From contig JBIQIB010000056.1 of assembly GCA_044508265.1 (NCBI GenBank), positions 1 through 26,108 on the forward strand: DNA of 26,108 nt. The letters are read 5' to 3'. Of the stretch, positions 17,801-25,515 are shown piece after piece. Position 1 is the stretch's first letter, and each line of letters begins with the position of its first letter. The notes under the pieces are model-generated. The model saw only the letters and a program-made list of their open reading frames with translations. It ran no database searches and was not told where the DNA came from. The translations under genes and the position numbers were made by a program. The stretch is from JAEZDP01 sp044508265 (GTDB lineage: Bacteria; Acidobacteriota; Vicinamibacteria; Vicinamibacterales; Vicinamibacteraceae).

Positions 17801-20800
17801 CGGCTCGACGCTCAGGCCACTCGGCTGCAGCCCGCACTCCTCGAGCCGTTCATCGGTGCGGACGTGCTCGGAAGCATCGACGGACTCGTTTCCGCCACCC
17901 TCGTCGCCGAAGCCACCGGGCTTGCGGTCGAGCAGGCGACGGCGACGCTGACGCTGGACGAAGCACGGTTCTCCCTGCAAGGTATCCCGCTGGCCCAGGC
18001 GCGGCCGACCGTGGTGCAGCTCGACGCCGGCACGCTGTCGGTCAAGGACGTGCTCTTCTCGGGCCCGAACACCGACCTCGCGGTGGACGGTGAGGCCCGG
18101 TTGACCGGCGACGACGCCGGACTCGACGTGCAGCTCCGGGGCATTACCGCGCTGGCGCTGCTGCAGCCGTTCGTCGAGGGCATGGCGCCGGGCGGACGTG
18201 CCGAGATCGACCTGCGTGCGTCCGGCCCGCTCGACTCACCGCAGGTGCAGGGTCAGGTGCTGCTCACCGATGCGTCGCTGCGCGTAGCCGAGCCGCGGCT
18301 CGTCGTCGAACAGATCGACGGCACGGCGACCTTTGACGGGCGGCAGATGACCATCACCTCGATGCGTGGCCTGGCGAACGGCTCGCCGGTGTCGGTAACC
18401 GCCGACCTGTCGCTCTCGCCCGACAACGAGCCGCGCGGCGAGGCGCGCCTGCGCGTAGACGGCATGCCGCTCGAGTACCCGGAGGGGCTGCGCGTCGAAG
18501 CGGATGTCGATCTCGCCGCCGCGTTCCTGCCCGGCAACCGCATCGACGTCACCGGCGACGTCGCAGTCCTGCGCGGCGCCTACCGCGACCCCATCGCGCT
18601 GTCTGCGCTCTCCACCGCATTGCTCGCGACGGAGGCGCCGACGTTCGGGGGCCTCGACGGCTCCGCCGGCGCCGACATCCGCTTCGGCATCGACGTCGAG
18701 ACGCGCGACGACGTGGTGGTGGACAACAACTACGGACGCTTCGCCGTCGGAGGAAATGTCAGGCTGACGGGAAGCCCCGCGGCGCCCGTGCTGTCGGGAC
18801 GTCTCACGCTCGAGGAGGGCGGCGAGCTCTACATCGGCGGACTCACCTACCGTGTCGAACGCGGCGCCATCGACTTTGCCAACGCGGCCCGCATCGAGCC
18901 GATCGTCGACCTCGCGGCCGAGACGCGCGCGTCGGGCGAGCGCATCCGGATCGAGGCATCGGGTTCCGTCGAACAGCTCGAGGTGACGTTGTCGGCTCCG
19001 GACGCAAGCCAGCCGCTCAGCCAGGCAGAGCTCGCGTCGCTGCTCGTGAGCGGCCGCGGCCTCGACGACCTCTCCGGCACTGCCGCCGGAGAGCAGCTGC
19101 TCACGCTGATCTCCGCTGATCTCTTCGGCGTCATAGGCCGCGGGGTGGGACTCGACGCGCTGCGCCTCGAACGCGACCTGATGCTCGACGACCGCGCAAG
19201 TGCAGGTGAAGTGGACGTGGCGGCTGAAACCGACCCGGTAGCGCGCCTCACGCTCGTCAAGCGCCTGCACTCGGACGTCGAGGTGCTCTTCTCCCAGAAC
19301 CTGCGTGACGCCAGCGCCATCACCTGGCTCGTCACCTGGAGGCCGCTCCGTCGTGTCGAGGCCCGCCTGCTGCAGCGCGACGATCGCTCGATGTCGTACG
19401 AGTTCCGCCATGAGATCGTGTTCGGCGCGACGCCGTCACGCAGCGGCAGCCGCGAAACGAAGCCCGAAGTGACCGGCGTGACGCTGACGGTGGACGACCC
19501 GACACTCCACGACGGCCTGACCGGCGTCCTGCGCCTCGACGAAGGAGACGCGTTCGACTTCTACCGCTGGCAGGAGGACCGCGACAGGCTTGCGCGATGG
19601 CTTCACGCGAGGCGCTACTACGAGCACCGGGTCGTTGCCCGGCGCGAGACCGCTGACGGCCAGGACGGGCCGGTCGTGTCATTGAGCTACGACGTCCAGA
19701 CGGGGCCCCGGGGCGAACTCGAGGTGCACGGCGCAACCCTCGGTGAGGACGTGCGCGCGAGAATGCGCGAGGCCTGGCAGGGATCGGTATTCGATGGTTT
19801 CCTTGCCGCCGACCTTGCCCGCATCGCACGCGAGGCGATGTTCGCGCGCGGGTTCCCGCTGACGGCCGTCGACGTGACGACGGCGCTCGAGGACGACGGC
19901 CGGAGCAAGCGGGTGTCGGTGCACATCGACCCCGGTCCGCCGCTCGACGCTGCGGTGGAGGTTGCCGGCGTGGCGCCGGCGCTCGACGAGGCATTCACGC
20001 AGTGGCTGGACGCCGGCGGCCGCCTGCTGGCATGGCTCGATCCCGAAGCGCTGGCCTCACGCGCTCGCACGTGGCTGCGCAATCGTGGCGCGCTGGCCGC
20101 GGAGGTGTCGCTCTCCGACCCCGTCGCGGAGGGCGGACGCGCCGTACGCGCCATCCGCGTCGTCGACGGCGGGCTCTACACGCTCCGTCGGCTCATGGTC
20201 GAGGGGGTGCCGTCCGCCAGGGAGACGCTCGCCAGGCAGGAACTGGGGCTGTCGCCGGGGGAGCCGTTCGATGCGACACGCCTCGGCATGGCGGTGCGCG
20301 ACCTCGAACACTGGTACCTGTCTGAAGGCTTCCGTGCCGTGGACGTCGCCGCCTCGTCGGCCGTCCACCACGAGGAGCAGGCGGTCGACGTCACTGTGAA
20401 CGTGGAGGAGGGGGCGCGCGCAATCATCGTCGCCACACACATCGACGGCCGTGAGCGGACGCGCGAAGCCATCCTCGAACGTGCCATCGCCATGCCGCTC
20501 GGCTCCGTCGCGACGCCCTCGGGACTGCTGGCGGCCCGCAAGCGCCTGTACGACACAGGCGTGGTCGCTTCGGCCGACGTGCGGATCGACGAGGCAGGCG
20601 CCGTCGAGGTCGAGCCCGACGGCACGCGCGTGCAGCCCGTCGCCGTCACGGGCGTCGTGCACGAGATGCCGCGGCTGCGGCTGCGCTACGGCCTCGCCGT
20701 CAACGACGACGTGTTGCAGGCGGACGTGCTGCGCGCGACGGAGACGCGGCGCGTCACGCCCGGCCTCTCGGCGCTCCTCGAGAACAGGAACCTCTTCGGA

Positions 20801-21694
20801 CGCGCGATCACGTCGGGCGTTTCCGCTCGCTACGAGCGCGCCCGCCAGACGGGCCGGACGTTCCTGACGACGCCGGCCATCCTCGGCTACGATGCGTGGC
20901 TGCAGCTGTCGGCAGGGATTGCACGATCGCGGCTCGCGCCCGATGCGACAGACAGCCCGATCGACATCCGCACCGACGTCAGCACGGGCGTCACCCAGGC
21001 GCTGCCCTGGCTCGAGGGGTTGCGCCTCACGTACGGCTATCGGTACGAGCGCAGCCGCACCTACGATCCGCAGAACCCCGACCTCTTCGACATCACCATC
21101 ACCGCGCCGCGACTCAGCTCCACGGCGTTCATCGACAGGCGCGACGACGCGGGCGCGCCGACGAGGGGATGGTTCCATGCCTCGACGCTGGAGCTGTCGC
21201 GGGGCTGGCTCGGCTCCGACTTCGAGTTCGCGAAGTACTACGTGCAGCAGTCCGCGTATCGATCGATTGGTAACGTCGTGCTTGCGGGTCGCGCGCAGCT
21301 CGGCCTGGGCCGCGGTTTCGGCGGCCAGGACCTGATCGGGTCGGAGCGGTTCTCGGCAGGTGGGGCGACGAGCGTGCGCGGGTATGGCGAGAGCGCCATC
21401 GGCGAGATCGACCCGATTCTCGGCATTGCGCGCGGCGACGGACTGGTGGTCCTGAACGGAGAGGTCAGGCTGCCGATCTGGCGCTGGATCTCGGGCGTCG
21501 GGTTCGTCGACGCCGGCGGCGTCTATCCGCGGGTGGGTGACATCGGGTGGGACGGCCTGCTGTGGGCGACCGGCGCCGGCGTGCGTGTCAGCACGCCGGC
21601 CGGGCTGGTGCGGGTGGACGTCGGCGTGCCCATCAGGCGCCGCCCTGCAGACAAGTCGTGGCGGGTGTACGTCGGCCTCGGGCAGGTCTTCTGA
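14849..21694 (+). CDS. TamB-TamA fusion: envelope-spanning translocation and assembly protein
   Basis: One open frame of 2281 residues. An arginine-rich start and membrane anchor (about 8-28) precede a long TamB/AsmA-like beta-rich region with recurring modules (near 597, 908, 1130 and 1311). A TamB C-terminal (DUF490) domain follows at about 1200-1530, including GGELYIGGLTYRVERGAIDF (~1322-1341) and LSQAELASLLVSGRG (~1391-1405). About five POTRA-like modules follow (~1536-1919). Then comes an Omp85 beta-barrel (~1928-2281) with VRGY at 2176-2179 and a terminal phenylalanine as insertion signal. E. coli has TamB (1259 residues) and TamA (577) as separate proteins that bind each other through these same ends. 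The fusion keeps the right topology: inner-membrane anchor, periplasmic bridge, outer-membrane pore. It should assist barrel insertion or lipid transfer. The GTG start has only a weak ribosome binding site. Confidence 0.9.
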   Translation: MPRSRRRVLLWLAAAVLALPLLGLAALHLPPVQRMLTRQALAAIRTSADLVVEAGRVRVLPARLAVVAEQVRVSAVGHTDEPLLVADGLEVELGWSVVTTRGREIAIERLVATSPRILLRRGADGIWNLPASDGASETQVPGISLQDVRLSGALVEIVDVPSDWHVTLRELSIEPHDGALAAAGEVDARVRDDVMRGTTRATFTLDDGVLDIRQADLRSGASALDVSGRFDTRDSDLDLAAALRLDVADVRGPAGLPDARGTLDARGEITGTLEAPAAVWTIAAAGVTDGRLAPVTLDARGSADTSQVVIETLSASIAGGRAALADATVALTSEASTRLHATIEGVDVGTLLAGYTPGVPLAGRLDGEIDAAGPGLEWTSWRASAQGRVRGTVSSHEGRADVRTGVAVPLDGRMTAALADGRWQADGTVTLQDVANAAANLEGDIDGDAERGGRVDGIIRADVQDLGRAMGAFASAAPEVGGRAALVARVTGTTAEPEVAWTLDATASSPLTAPAHVAAAGSATRHAIVATTVEVTSGPNQLHGTLSAGLTGQQLLTGRLNGTLPDLGALVRDAGIEGWRIAGEASLAADLGGTLTQPSVRADVRAADLSAAGQRVDELRARLAWQADDVRLTDIEAHAGPGRLSGGAEVNLARGTHVARLRVDDWPLHPVTDASGAVVAPIAAVLDVDVDTHGPWRRPSGTLALDATSVAVDEKPGPSIAARLTADGQVASGTVAVPEWNTTGEGTLALADGHAFEWSARTDGLTLEPLRPWLPDTLAGIRASLTADVAASGSADAPAETTVARATVHALSASSGDATLALEGPAIIDASRDRVAVGDFVVRTGGLVVSAEGAVGRQSEERPLEVRAQGAIDALQPWLSAFEAEAPAISGQVDLRARFDGTFDAPRPSASLTLSDAAVEVAGAPLRVPSLQLSLEDGLVSAGESQLLWRDAQATLGGRVPLRMLARYVPDAVQPWLGDAQGVARLDAQATRLQPALLEPFIGADVLGSIDGLVSATLVAEATGLAVEQATATLTLDEARFSLQGIPLAQARPTVVQLDAGTLSVKDVLFSGPNTDLAVDGEARLTGDDAGLDVQLRGITALALLQPFVEGMAPGGRAEIDLRASGPLDSPQVQGQVLLTDASLRVAEPRLVVEQIDGTATFDGRQMTITSMRGLANGSPVSVTADLSLSPDNEPRGEARLRVDGMPLEYPEGLRVEADVDLAAAFLPGNRIDVTGDVAVLRGAYRDPIALSALSTALLATEAPTFGGLDGSAGADIRFGIDVETRDDVVVDNNYGRFAVGGNVRLTGSPAAPVLSGRLTLEEGGELYIGGLTYRVERGAIDFANAARIEPIVDLAAETRASGERIRIEASGSVEQLEVTLSAPDASQPLSQAELASLLVSGRGLDDLSGTAAGEQLLTLISADLFGVIGRGVGLDALRLERDLMLDDRASAGEVDVAAETDPVARLTLVKRLHSDVEVLFSQNLRDASAITWLVTWRPLRRVEARLLQRDDRSMSYEFRHEIVFGATPSRSGSRETKPEVTGVTLTVDDPTLHDGLTGVLRLDEGDAFDFYRWQEDRDRLARWLHARRYYEHRVVARRETADGQDGPVVSLSYDVQTGPRGELEVHGATLGEDVRARMREAWQGSVFDGFLAADLARIAREAMFARGFPLTAVDVTTALEDDGRSKRVSVHIDPGPPLDAAVEVAGVAPALDEAFTQWLDAGGRLLAWLDPEALASRARTWLRNRGALAAEVSLSDPVAEGGRAVRAIRVVDGGLYTLRRLMVEGVPSARETLARQELGLSPGEPFDATRLGMAVRDLEHWYLSEGFRAVDVAASSAVHHEEQAVDVTVNVEEGARAIIVATHIDGRERTREAILERAIAMPLGSVATPSGLLAARKRLYDTGVVASADVRIDEAGAVEVEPDGTRVQPVAVTGVVHEMPRLRLRYGLAVNDDVLQADVLRATETRRVTPGLSALLENRNLFGRAITSGVSARYERARQTGRTFLTTPAILGYDAWLQLSAGIARSRLAPDATDSPIDIRTDVSTGVTQALPWLEGLRLTYGYRYERSRTYDPQNPDLFDITITAPRLSSTAFIDRRDDAGAPTRGWFHASTLELSRGWLGSDFEFAKYYVQQSAYRSIGNVVLAGRAQLGLGRGFGGQDLIGSERFSAGGATSVRGYGESAIGEIDPILGIARGDGLVVLNGEVRLPIWRWISGVGFVDAGGVYPRVGDIGWDGLLWATGAGVRVSTPAGLVRVDVGVPIRRRPADKSWRVYVGLGQVF

Positions 21695-21710
21695 GCCGCC
21701 GGCGTGCCCG

Positions 21711-22307
21711 TTATCCCCGCACCGTGCGCATGACGGCTTCGACCTGCGACCGCTCGGGCGCCGACGGCGCCAGCTTCAGGAAGTATTCGAAGTGCTGGGC
21801 CATGCGGTCGACGCGCTTGGCGCGATAGAACGCCTGCCCGGCGTAGTAGTGGGCGTACGCGTGGTTCGGTGACAGCTTCGTCGCCTGTTCGAATGCTTCG
21901 GCGGCGCCGGCCCAGTTGCTGGCGGCGTAGAGCGCCTGCCCCAGCTGATAGCGCGCCGCGAAGAGATCTCCGTTCAACTCGACGGCCCGGCGGGCGGCCG
22001 CCTCGGCGGCGGCGTGGTCGCCGTCCATCTGTGCAGCCGCCGATCGGCCCACGAACGTCCACGCGTTGTTCTCGTCTCCGCCTCCGAGCCGCGACAGCCG
22101 TGCCTTGGCCTCACCCGCCTGCTTCAGACGCTGGTGCGCCAGCGCGGCGAGGTACCCTGCATCGTCACCCGCCTCGGCGGGGACGGCCTGCACCACCTCG
22201 TTGTACTTGCCGGCGTTGAACAGCTGCTCCGGGCTCATCTCCTGGGCCGCGTGCACCGTCCATCCGCTGAGGACGATCACCAGACTGGCTACCAATGCTC
22301 GGCTCAC
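21711..22307 (-). CDS. Secreted tetratricopeptide-repeat protein
   Basis: This 198-residue exported protein has a signal peptide ending at about HAA (residue 21). At least three TPR units follow at about 82-114, 115-148 and 149-182, with the typical A-x-x-x-LG-x-A-L and A-x-x-x-F-x-x-A-x-x-L-x-P patterns. TPRs form a superhelical scaffold for protein binding; the partner is unknown. GTG 22307 is preferred because AAGGAG lies six bases before it; an in-frame GTG seven codons upstream has its purine box directly abutting the start codon. The gene converges on the TamB-TamA gene with 16 bp between stops, so a shared envelope role is possible but not shown. Confidence 0.88.
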   Translation of the reverse strand: MSRALVASLVIVLSGWTVHAAQEMSPEQLFNAGKYNEVVQAVPAEAGDDAGYLAALAHQRLKQAGEAKARLSRLGGGDENNAWTFVGRSAAAQMDGDHAAAEAAARRAVELNGDLFAARYQLGQALYAASNWAGAAEAFEQATKLSPNHAYAHYYAGQAFYRAKRVDRMAQHFEYFLKLAPSAPERSQVEAVMRTVRG

Positions 22308-22393
22308 GTGGGACTCCTTCCTCGTCACTCCTCCAGCGTACCGTCAAACCGGCCGCCGCGTGACGGGCAGTTGAAGCGTGCCGGAAGGCAGGG

Positions 22394-23368
22394 CTACGAC
22401 GCGGACGGCGACGGTGCGCCGGTAAAGCCGCTCGCCGTGCCGATGCCGAGCATCTCTTCCCAGCGTGGCCACATGCGTGTGAGGTCGGGGTCGAGCGCCC
22501 TGTCGATGCAGAGCTTCGCCATGCGATCCACCACCATGTCGAAGTAGAAGGGCGTGATGCGGTCGCGCTCGAAGTCGCAGGCGGGGTTCAGGAAGTCGAT
22601 GGCGTACGGCACGCCGTCCTGGATGGCGAACTCGATGGCGTTCATCTCGTAGCCGAGCGCCTCGTTGATGGTCTGCGCGTCGCGCACGACGCGGGCGCCG
22701 AGCTCGGCCGTCAGGTACTCGTGCTCCATGAGGTACCGGCGCTGCTGCGGGTCGTAGGCCGCGGGTACGATGTCGGTCTTGCCGAAGGTGAAGCAGCGGA
22801 CGTACTGCTCGAAGTGGATGTACTGCTGGAGCATCATGCAGTACGGCGCCGTGCCGTCGTAGGCTTCGAGCAGTTCCTCGCGGTTGTGCACCTTGTAGAC
22901 GTGCTTCCACCCGCCGCCGCCATACGGCTTGAGGATGGCGGGGCGGCCGACCTGGTCGAGCAGCGCGTCCCAGTCCATCGGGTACTCGAGGTTGCGCAGC
23001 GACGCCGGCAGGATGTCGACGTCGTGCGGGTAGGCCTTCTGCGGCAGCAGCACCGTCTTCGGCACGGCGACGCCGAGCCGCGACATGACGGCGTAGTTGA
23101 AGAACTTGTCGTCGGCCGTCCACCAGAACGGGTTGTTGACCACGTAGGTACCGTTGAGTACGGCGACCTTCAGGAACGCGCGGTAGTACTCGACCTCGTG
23201 CGAGATCCTGTCGACGATGACGGTGTAACGGTTCGGCTCGTCGAGCGGCGTGCCGCCGAGCGTGACGTACTCGCCCGTGATCCCGTGCTCGCGTCCGAGC
23301 TCGTTGACCTTGTCGAGGAACGCGGGAGGAAAGCTGTACTCGCGTCCGACGAGCAGACCGATCTTCAT
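22394..23368 (-). CDS. ATP-grasp domain protein of unknown substrate
   Basis: A 324-residue protein. An N-terminal Rossmann-like pre-ATP-grasp part (MKIGLLVGRE at 1-10) precedes an ATP-grasp core. Visible elements are the ATP-binding ILKPYGGGGWKHVYKV (145-160, K147), the acidic strand MNAIEFAIQ (E246) and the metal-binding IDFLNPACDFERD (257-269; D258, N261). ATP-grasp enzymes join a carboxylate to an amine or thiol through an acylphosphate. The substrate cannot be told from sequence; RimK- or glutathione-synthetase-like peptide ligation is possible. The ATG at 23368 has GGAG nine bases upstream. No partner ligase is adjacent. A 13-bp stem-loop lies in its upstream region. Confidence 0.85.
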   Translation of the reverse strand: MKIGLLVGREYSFPPAFLDKVNELGREHGITGEYVTLGGTPLDEPNRYTVIVDRISHEVEYYRAFLKVAVLNGTYVVNNPFWWTADDKFFNYAVMSRLGVAVPKTVLLPQKAYPHDVDILPASLRNLEYPMDWDALLDQVGRPAILKPYGGGGWKHVYKVHNREELLEAYDGTAPYCMMLQQYIHFEQYVRCFTFGKTDIVPAAYDPQQRRYLMEHEYLTAELGARVVRDAQTINEALGYEMNAIEFAIQDGVPYAIDFLNPACDFERDRITPFYFDMVVDRMAKLCIDRALDPDLTRMWPRWEEMLGIGTASGFTGAPSPSAS

Positions 23369-23498
23369 GGAGGATGGCTCCGCGATGAGGCCGGCAGTCT
23401 ACCACACGGCGTCTCGGGTGCGAGGACGCGCCGCATGCTGTTGGGGTGAGCTGGAGAAGAGGCCAGACAGACGAAGAGCGCCCCCACCAGCGGCAACC

Positions 23499-23563
23499 CG
23501 GGATCGGGTTCGCGAAGACAGTCGGGCCCTCCCCTCCCTTCTGCCCTCTTGAACCCGATCCCG
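23499..23563 (-). other. 13-bp perfect stem-loop with G-quadruplex motif in the loop
   Basis: CGGGATCGGGTTC (23499-23511) and GAACCCGATCCCG (23551-23563) are exact reverse complements, 39 bases apart. On the minus strand the loop carries GGG, GGG, GGGG, GGG runs with loops of 5, 1 and 1 bases (23546-23527), matching the G3N1-7 quadruplex rule. It lies between two minus-strand genes, 70 bp after the stop of the winged-helix fusion and 131 bp before the ATP-grasp start. It could be a terminator, an RNA regulatory leader or a DNA structural element. Confidence 0.6.
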
Positions 23564-23632
23564 TGTATGCCGTTGGCTGGACGACTCTTCGTAGGGGAAT
23601 AACGACACGGCCGAGCCAACCGAACGCGCCGC

Positions 23633-25393
23633 CTACAACTCGACGTGTCCGGGCGTGAGCAGCGCGTCGAGATCGACGACGTACATCGCCACACCGCGTT
23701 CGTCATGCGTCGGCCCGTCGTGCGTGAACGAGAGGCCGGCGCCGGCGACGAGATCGTGGACGGCCGACGACACGACGACCATGTCGGGCGGCAGGGCAGA
23801 CGTGAGCTCTTCGGCCCGCATGACCGCCGCGCCGCTGACGCCAGCATCGGTAAGCGCGCACTGGCCGAGATCGAGCGCGGCCCTGACGGACAGGCCGAGG
23901 CGGCGCGCGGTGAGCGCGAGTGCCGCCGCGCAGCGCACGGCACGTGCGGGCCCGTCGAAGGCCGCACGGATGCGACCATCGCCGGCCTCGACGCCGACGC
24001 CCCTGAAATGCGCCACCTCGCGACGCACGAACGCCTCGAGCCGGCGCCGTGCGTCGTCACCCTCGACGCCGCCGTGCACCTCTGCGACGAGCACGGTCGC
24101 CAGCACCTCGTCGTAGGCCATCCCCGGATGGAAGCCCGTCAGGAACGCCTCGATGGGGTGGATGATGTCGTCCTGGTTGCCGACGAACGGCAGGTGATCG
24201 TCGCCCGGCAACTCGATGAGCCTGGCGCCGGGAATCCTGGACGCCACGTACCGCCCTTCCTCGATCCGCAGGCACCTGTCGCCCACGCGATGCAGGATGA
24301 GCGTGGGCACACGGATGCTGGGCAGCACCTCCCGCACGTCGATGCGCGTATTCATCTGCGTCAGCGCCAGGGCCGCACCCGGGCTCGCGCCGTGACGCAG
24401 GTAGGTGGCCCACCAGCGCCGGAACGCCGGGTCGTGCTGGCGCGACGGCGCGCGATCCTCGATCCCGATCGGCTCACCCCAGCGCGCCCGGATCTCCTCG
24501 TAGAACGCGTCGCGCTGCTCGGGCGTCGGCGCCCACGGGTAGTCCGGCGCGTAGATGCGCTTGGCATACGTGCCGATCATGACGAGCGCGAGGGTCATGT
24601 CGGGATGCGTCGCGGCAAACAGGCTGCACATCGGCCCGCCCTCCGAGACGCCGAGCAGTGCCGCGCGCGTCGACCCCACCGCCTCCATCACCGCCCGCAC
24701 GTCGTCCATGCGCTGTTCGAGCGAGGGCAGCGCCGTGACGCGATCCGAGAGGCCCGTGCCGCGCTTGTCGAACAGGATGAGGCGCGAGAACGACGCCAGC
24801 CTCGTCAGGAAGCGTGCGAAGGACGGCTCCTCCCAGAACGAGTCGAGATGCGAGACCCACCCCATGACGAACACGATGTCGATGGGGCCGTCGCCGATCA
24901 CCTGGTACGCGATGCTCGTGTCGCCGCTGAGGGCGTACCGTGTACGCGGACGCGTGAACCCGCTCTCGGCCAGCGGGTCGGCCGCTGGCACGCCGGCGTC
25001 CGGGTGTCCGTCGATGCCGTGAACGTGGCTGGCCGTTGATGTCACGCCCGTGGCGAGGGGCGGGGTGGCGGGCAGGTTCCTCACGACAGGGGCCGTGAAG
25101 CGGTACCCTCGTCTCGGCACGGTTTCGATGTAGCGGATGCCGCCCTCGCCGTCGCAGAGCGCGCGTCGCAGCGCCGACACCTGCTGCGCGAGGTTGTTCG
25201 GCTCGACGAACGTGTCGGGCCAGACGCACTCGATCAACTCCTGGGTCGGCACGAGCCGTCCGTGGCGTTCGACGAGGACACACAGGGTCTCGAATGCCTT
25301 GGGAGTCAGCGTCACGGCAACCCCGTCGCGCACGAGCAGGTGCTCGGCGGGATCGAGCTTGAACGGACCGAACGCGTAGGTGGCGGTCGTCAC
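23633..25393 (-). CDS. Winged-helix regulator fused to alpha/beta hydrolase and degenerate cyclase-like domain
   Basis: A protein of about 586 residues in three parts. An OmpR/PhoB-type winged helix (about 5-102) runs from YAFGPFKLDPAE through LTPKAFETLCVLVE to RYIETVPRRGYRF, and should bind DNA. An alpha/beta hydrolase (about 152-422) has an apparently intact triad: S250 in GVSEGG, D372 in GDRC, H400 in GDDH. A class III nucleotide cyclase-like domain (about 428-560) has lost key residues: the first metal motif, normally like FTDIVG, reads VAEVHG, and the usual Asn/Arg pair is missing in GAAVMRAEEL, although AGDG (470-473) survives. It is probably not an active cyclase. GTG 25393 is chosen at the edge of the winged helix; TTG 25450 would add 19 residues. 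Confidence 0.88.
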   Translation of the reverse strand: MTTATYAFGPFKLDPAEHLLVRDGVAVTLTPKAFETLCVLVERHGRLVPTQELIECVWPDTFVEPNNLAQQVSALRRALCDGEGGIRYIETVPRRGYRFTAPVVRNLPATPPLATGVTSTASHVHGIDGHPDAGVPAADPLAESGFTRPRTRYALSGDTSIAYQVIGDGPIDIVFVMGWVSHLDSFWEEPSFARFLTRLASFSRLILFDKRGTGLSDRVTALPSLEQRMDDVRAVMEAVGSTRAALLGVSEGGPMCSLFAATHPDMTLALVMIGTYAKRIYAPDYPWAPTPEQRDAFYEEIRARWGEPIGIEDRAPSRQHDPAFRRWWATYLRHGASPGAALALTQMNTRIDVREVLPSIRVPTLILHRVGDRCLRIEEGRYVASRIPGARLIELPGDDHLPFVGNQDDIIHPIEAFLTGFHPGMAYDEVLATVLVAEVHGGVEGDDARRRLEAFVRREVAHFRGVGVEAGDGRIRAAFDGPARAVRCAAALALTARRLGLSVRAALDLGQCALTDAGVSGAAVMRAEELTSALPPDMVVVSSAVHDLVAGAGLSFTHDGPTHDERGVAMYVVDLDALLTPGHVEL

Positions 25394-25448
25394 GACTGGA
25401 TGCACCTGAGGTATGGATACAGCTGGGAGGGCACGCCCATGATGCACC

Positions 25449-25464
25449 AACTGGCGCCAGCTGA
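25449..25464. promoter_or_regulatory. Imperfect palindrome between divergent genes
   Basis: A 16-bp near-palindrome has a perfect 10-bp core, CTGGCGCCAG (25451-25460), with 7 of 8 base pairs matching overall. It lies in the 122-bp region between the winged-helix fusion and the divergent TPR gene. It could be a binding site for the fusion's own winged helix, but GC-rich palindromes of this length also occur by chance. Confidence 0.3.
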
Positions 25465-25515
25465 TCGACTCCGATGTACGGGCGTCCGGGGCATCGCGCC
25501 GCGGGAGGATCGGCG

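Noticed and set aside
19430..19460. The TamB-TamA fusion as an artefact of a missed stop or frameshift
   Set aside because: The frame is continuous through this junction, codon use is uniform, and there is no start codon with a ribosome binding site at the head of the POTRA region. Raw reads would still settle it.
23369..23498. Riboswitch upstream of the ATP-grasp gene
   Set aside because: Apart from the separate stem-loop at 23499-23563, no conserved riboswitch core was recognised.
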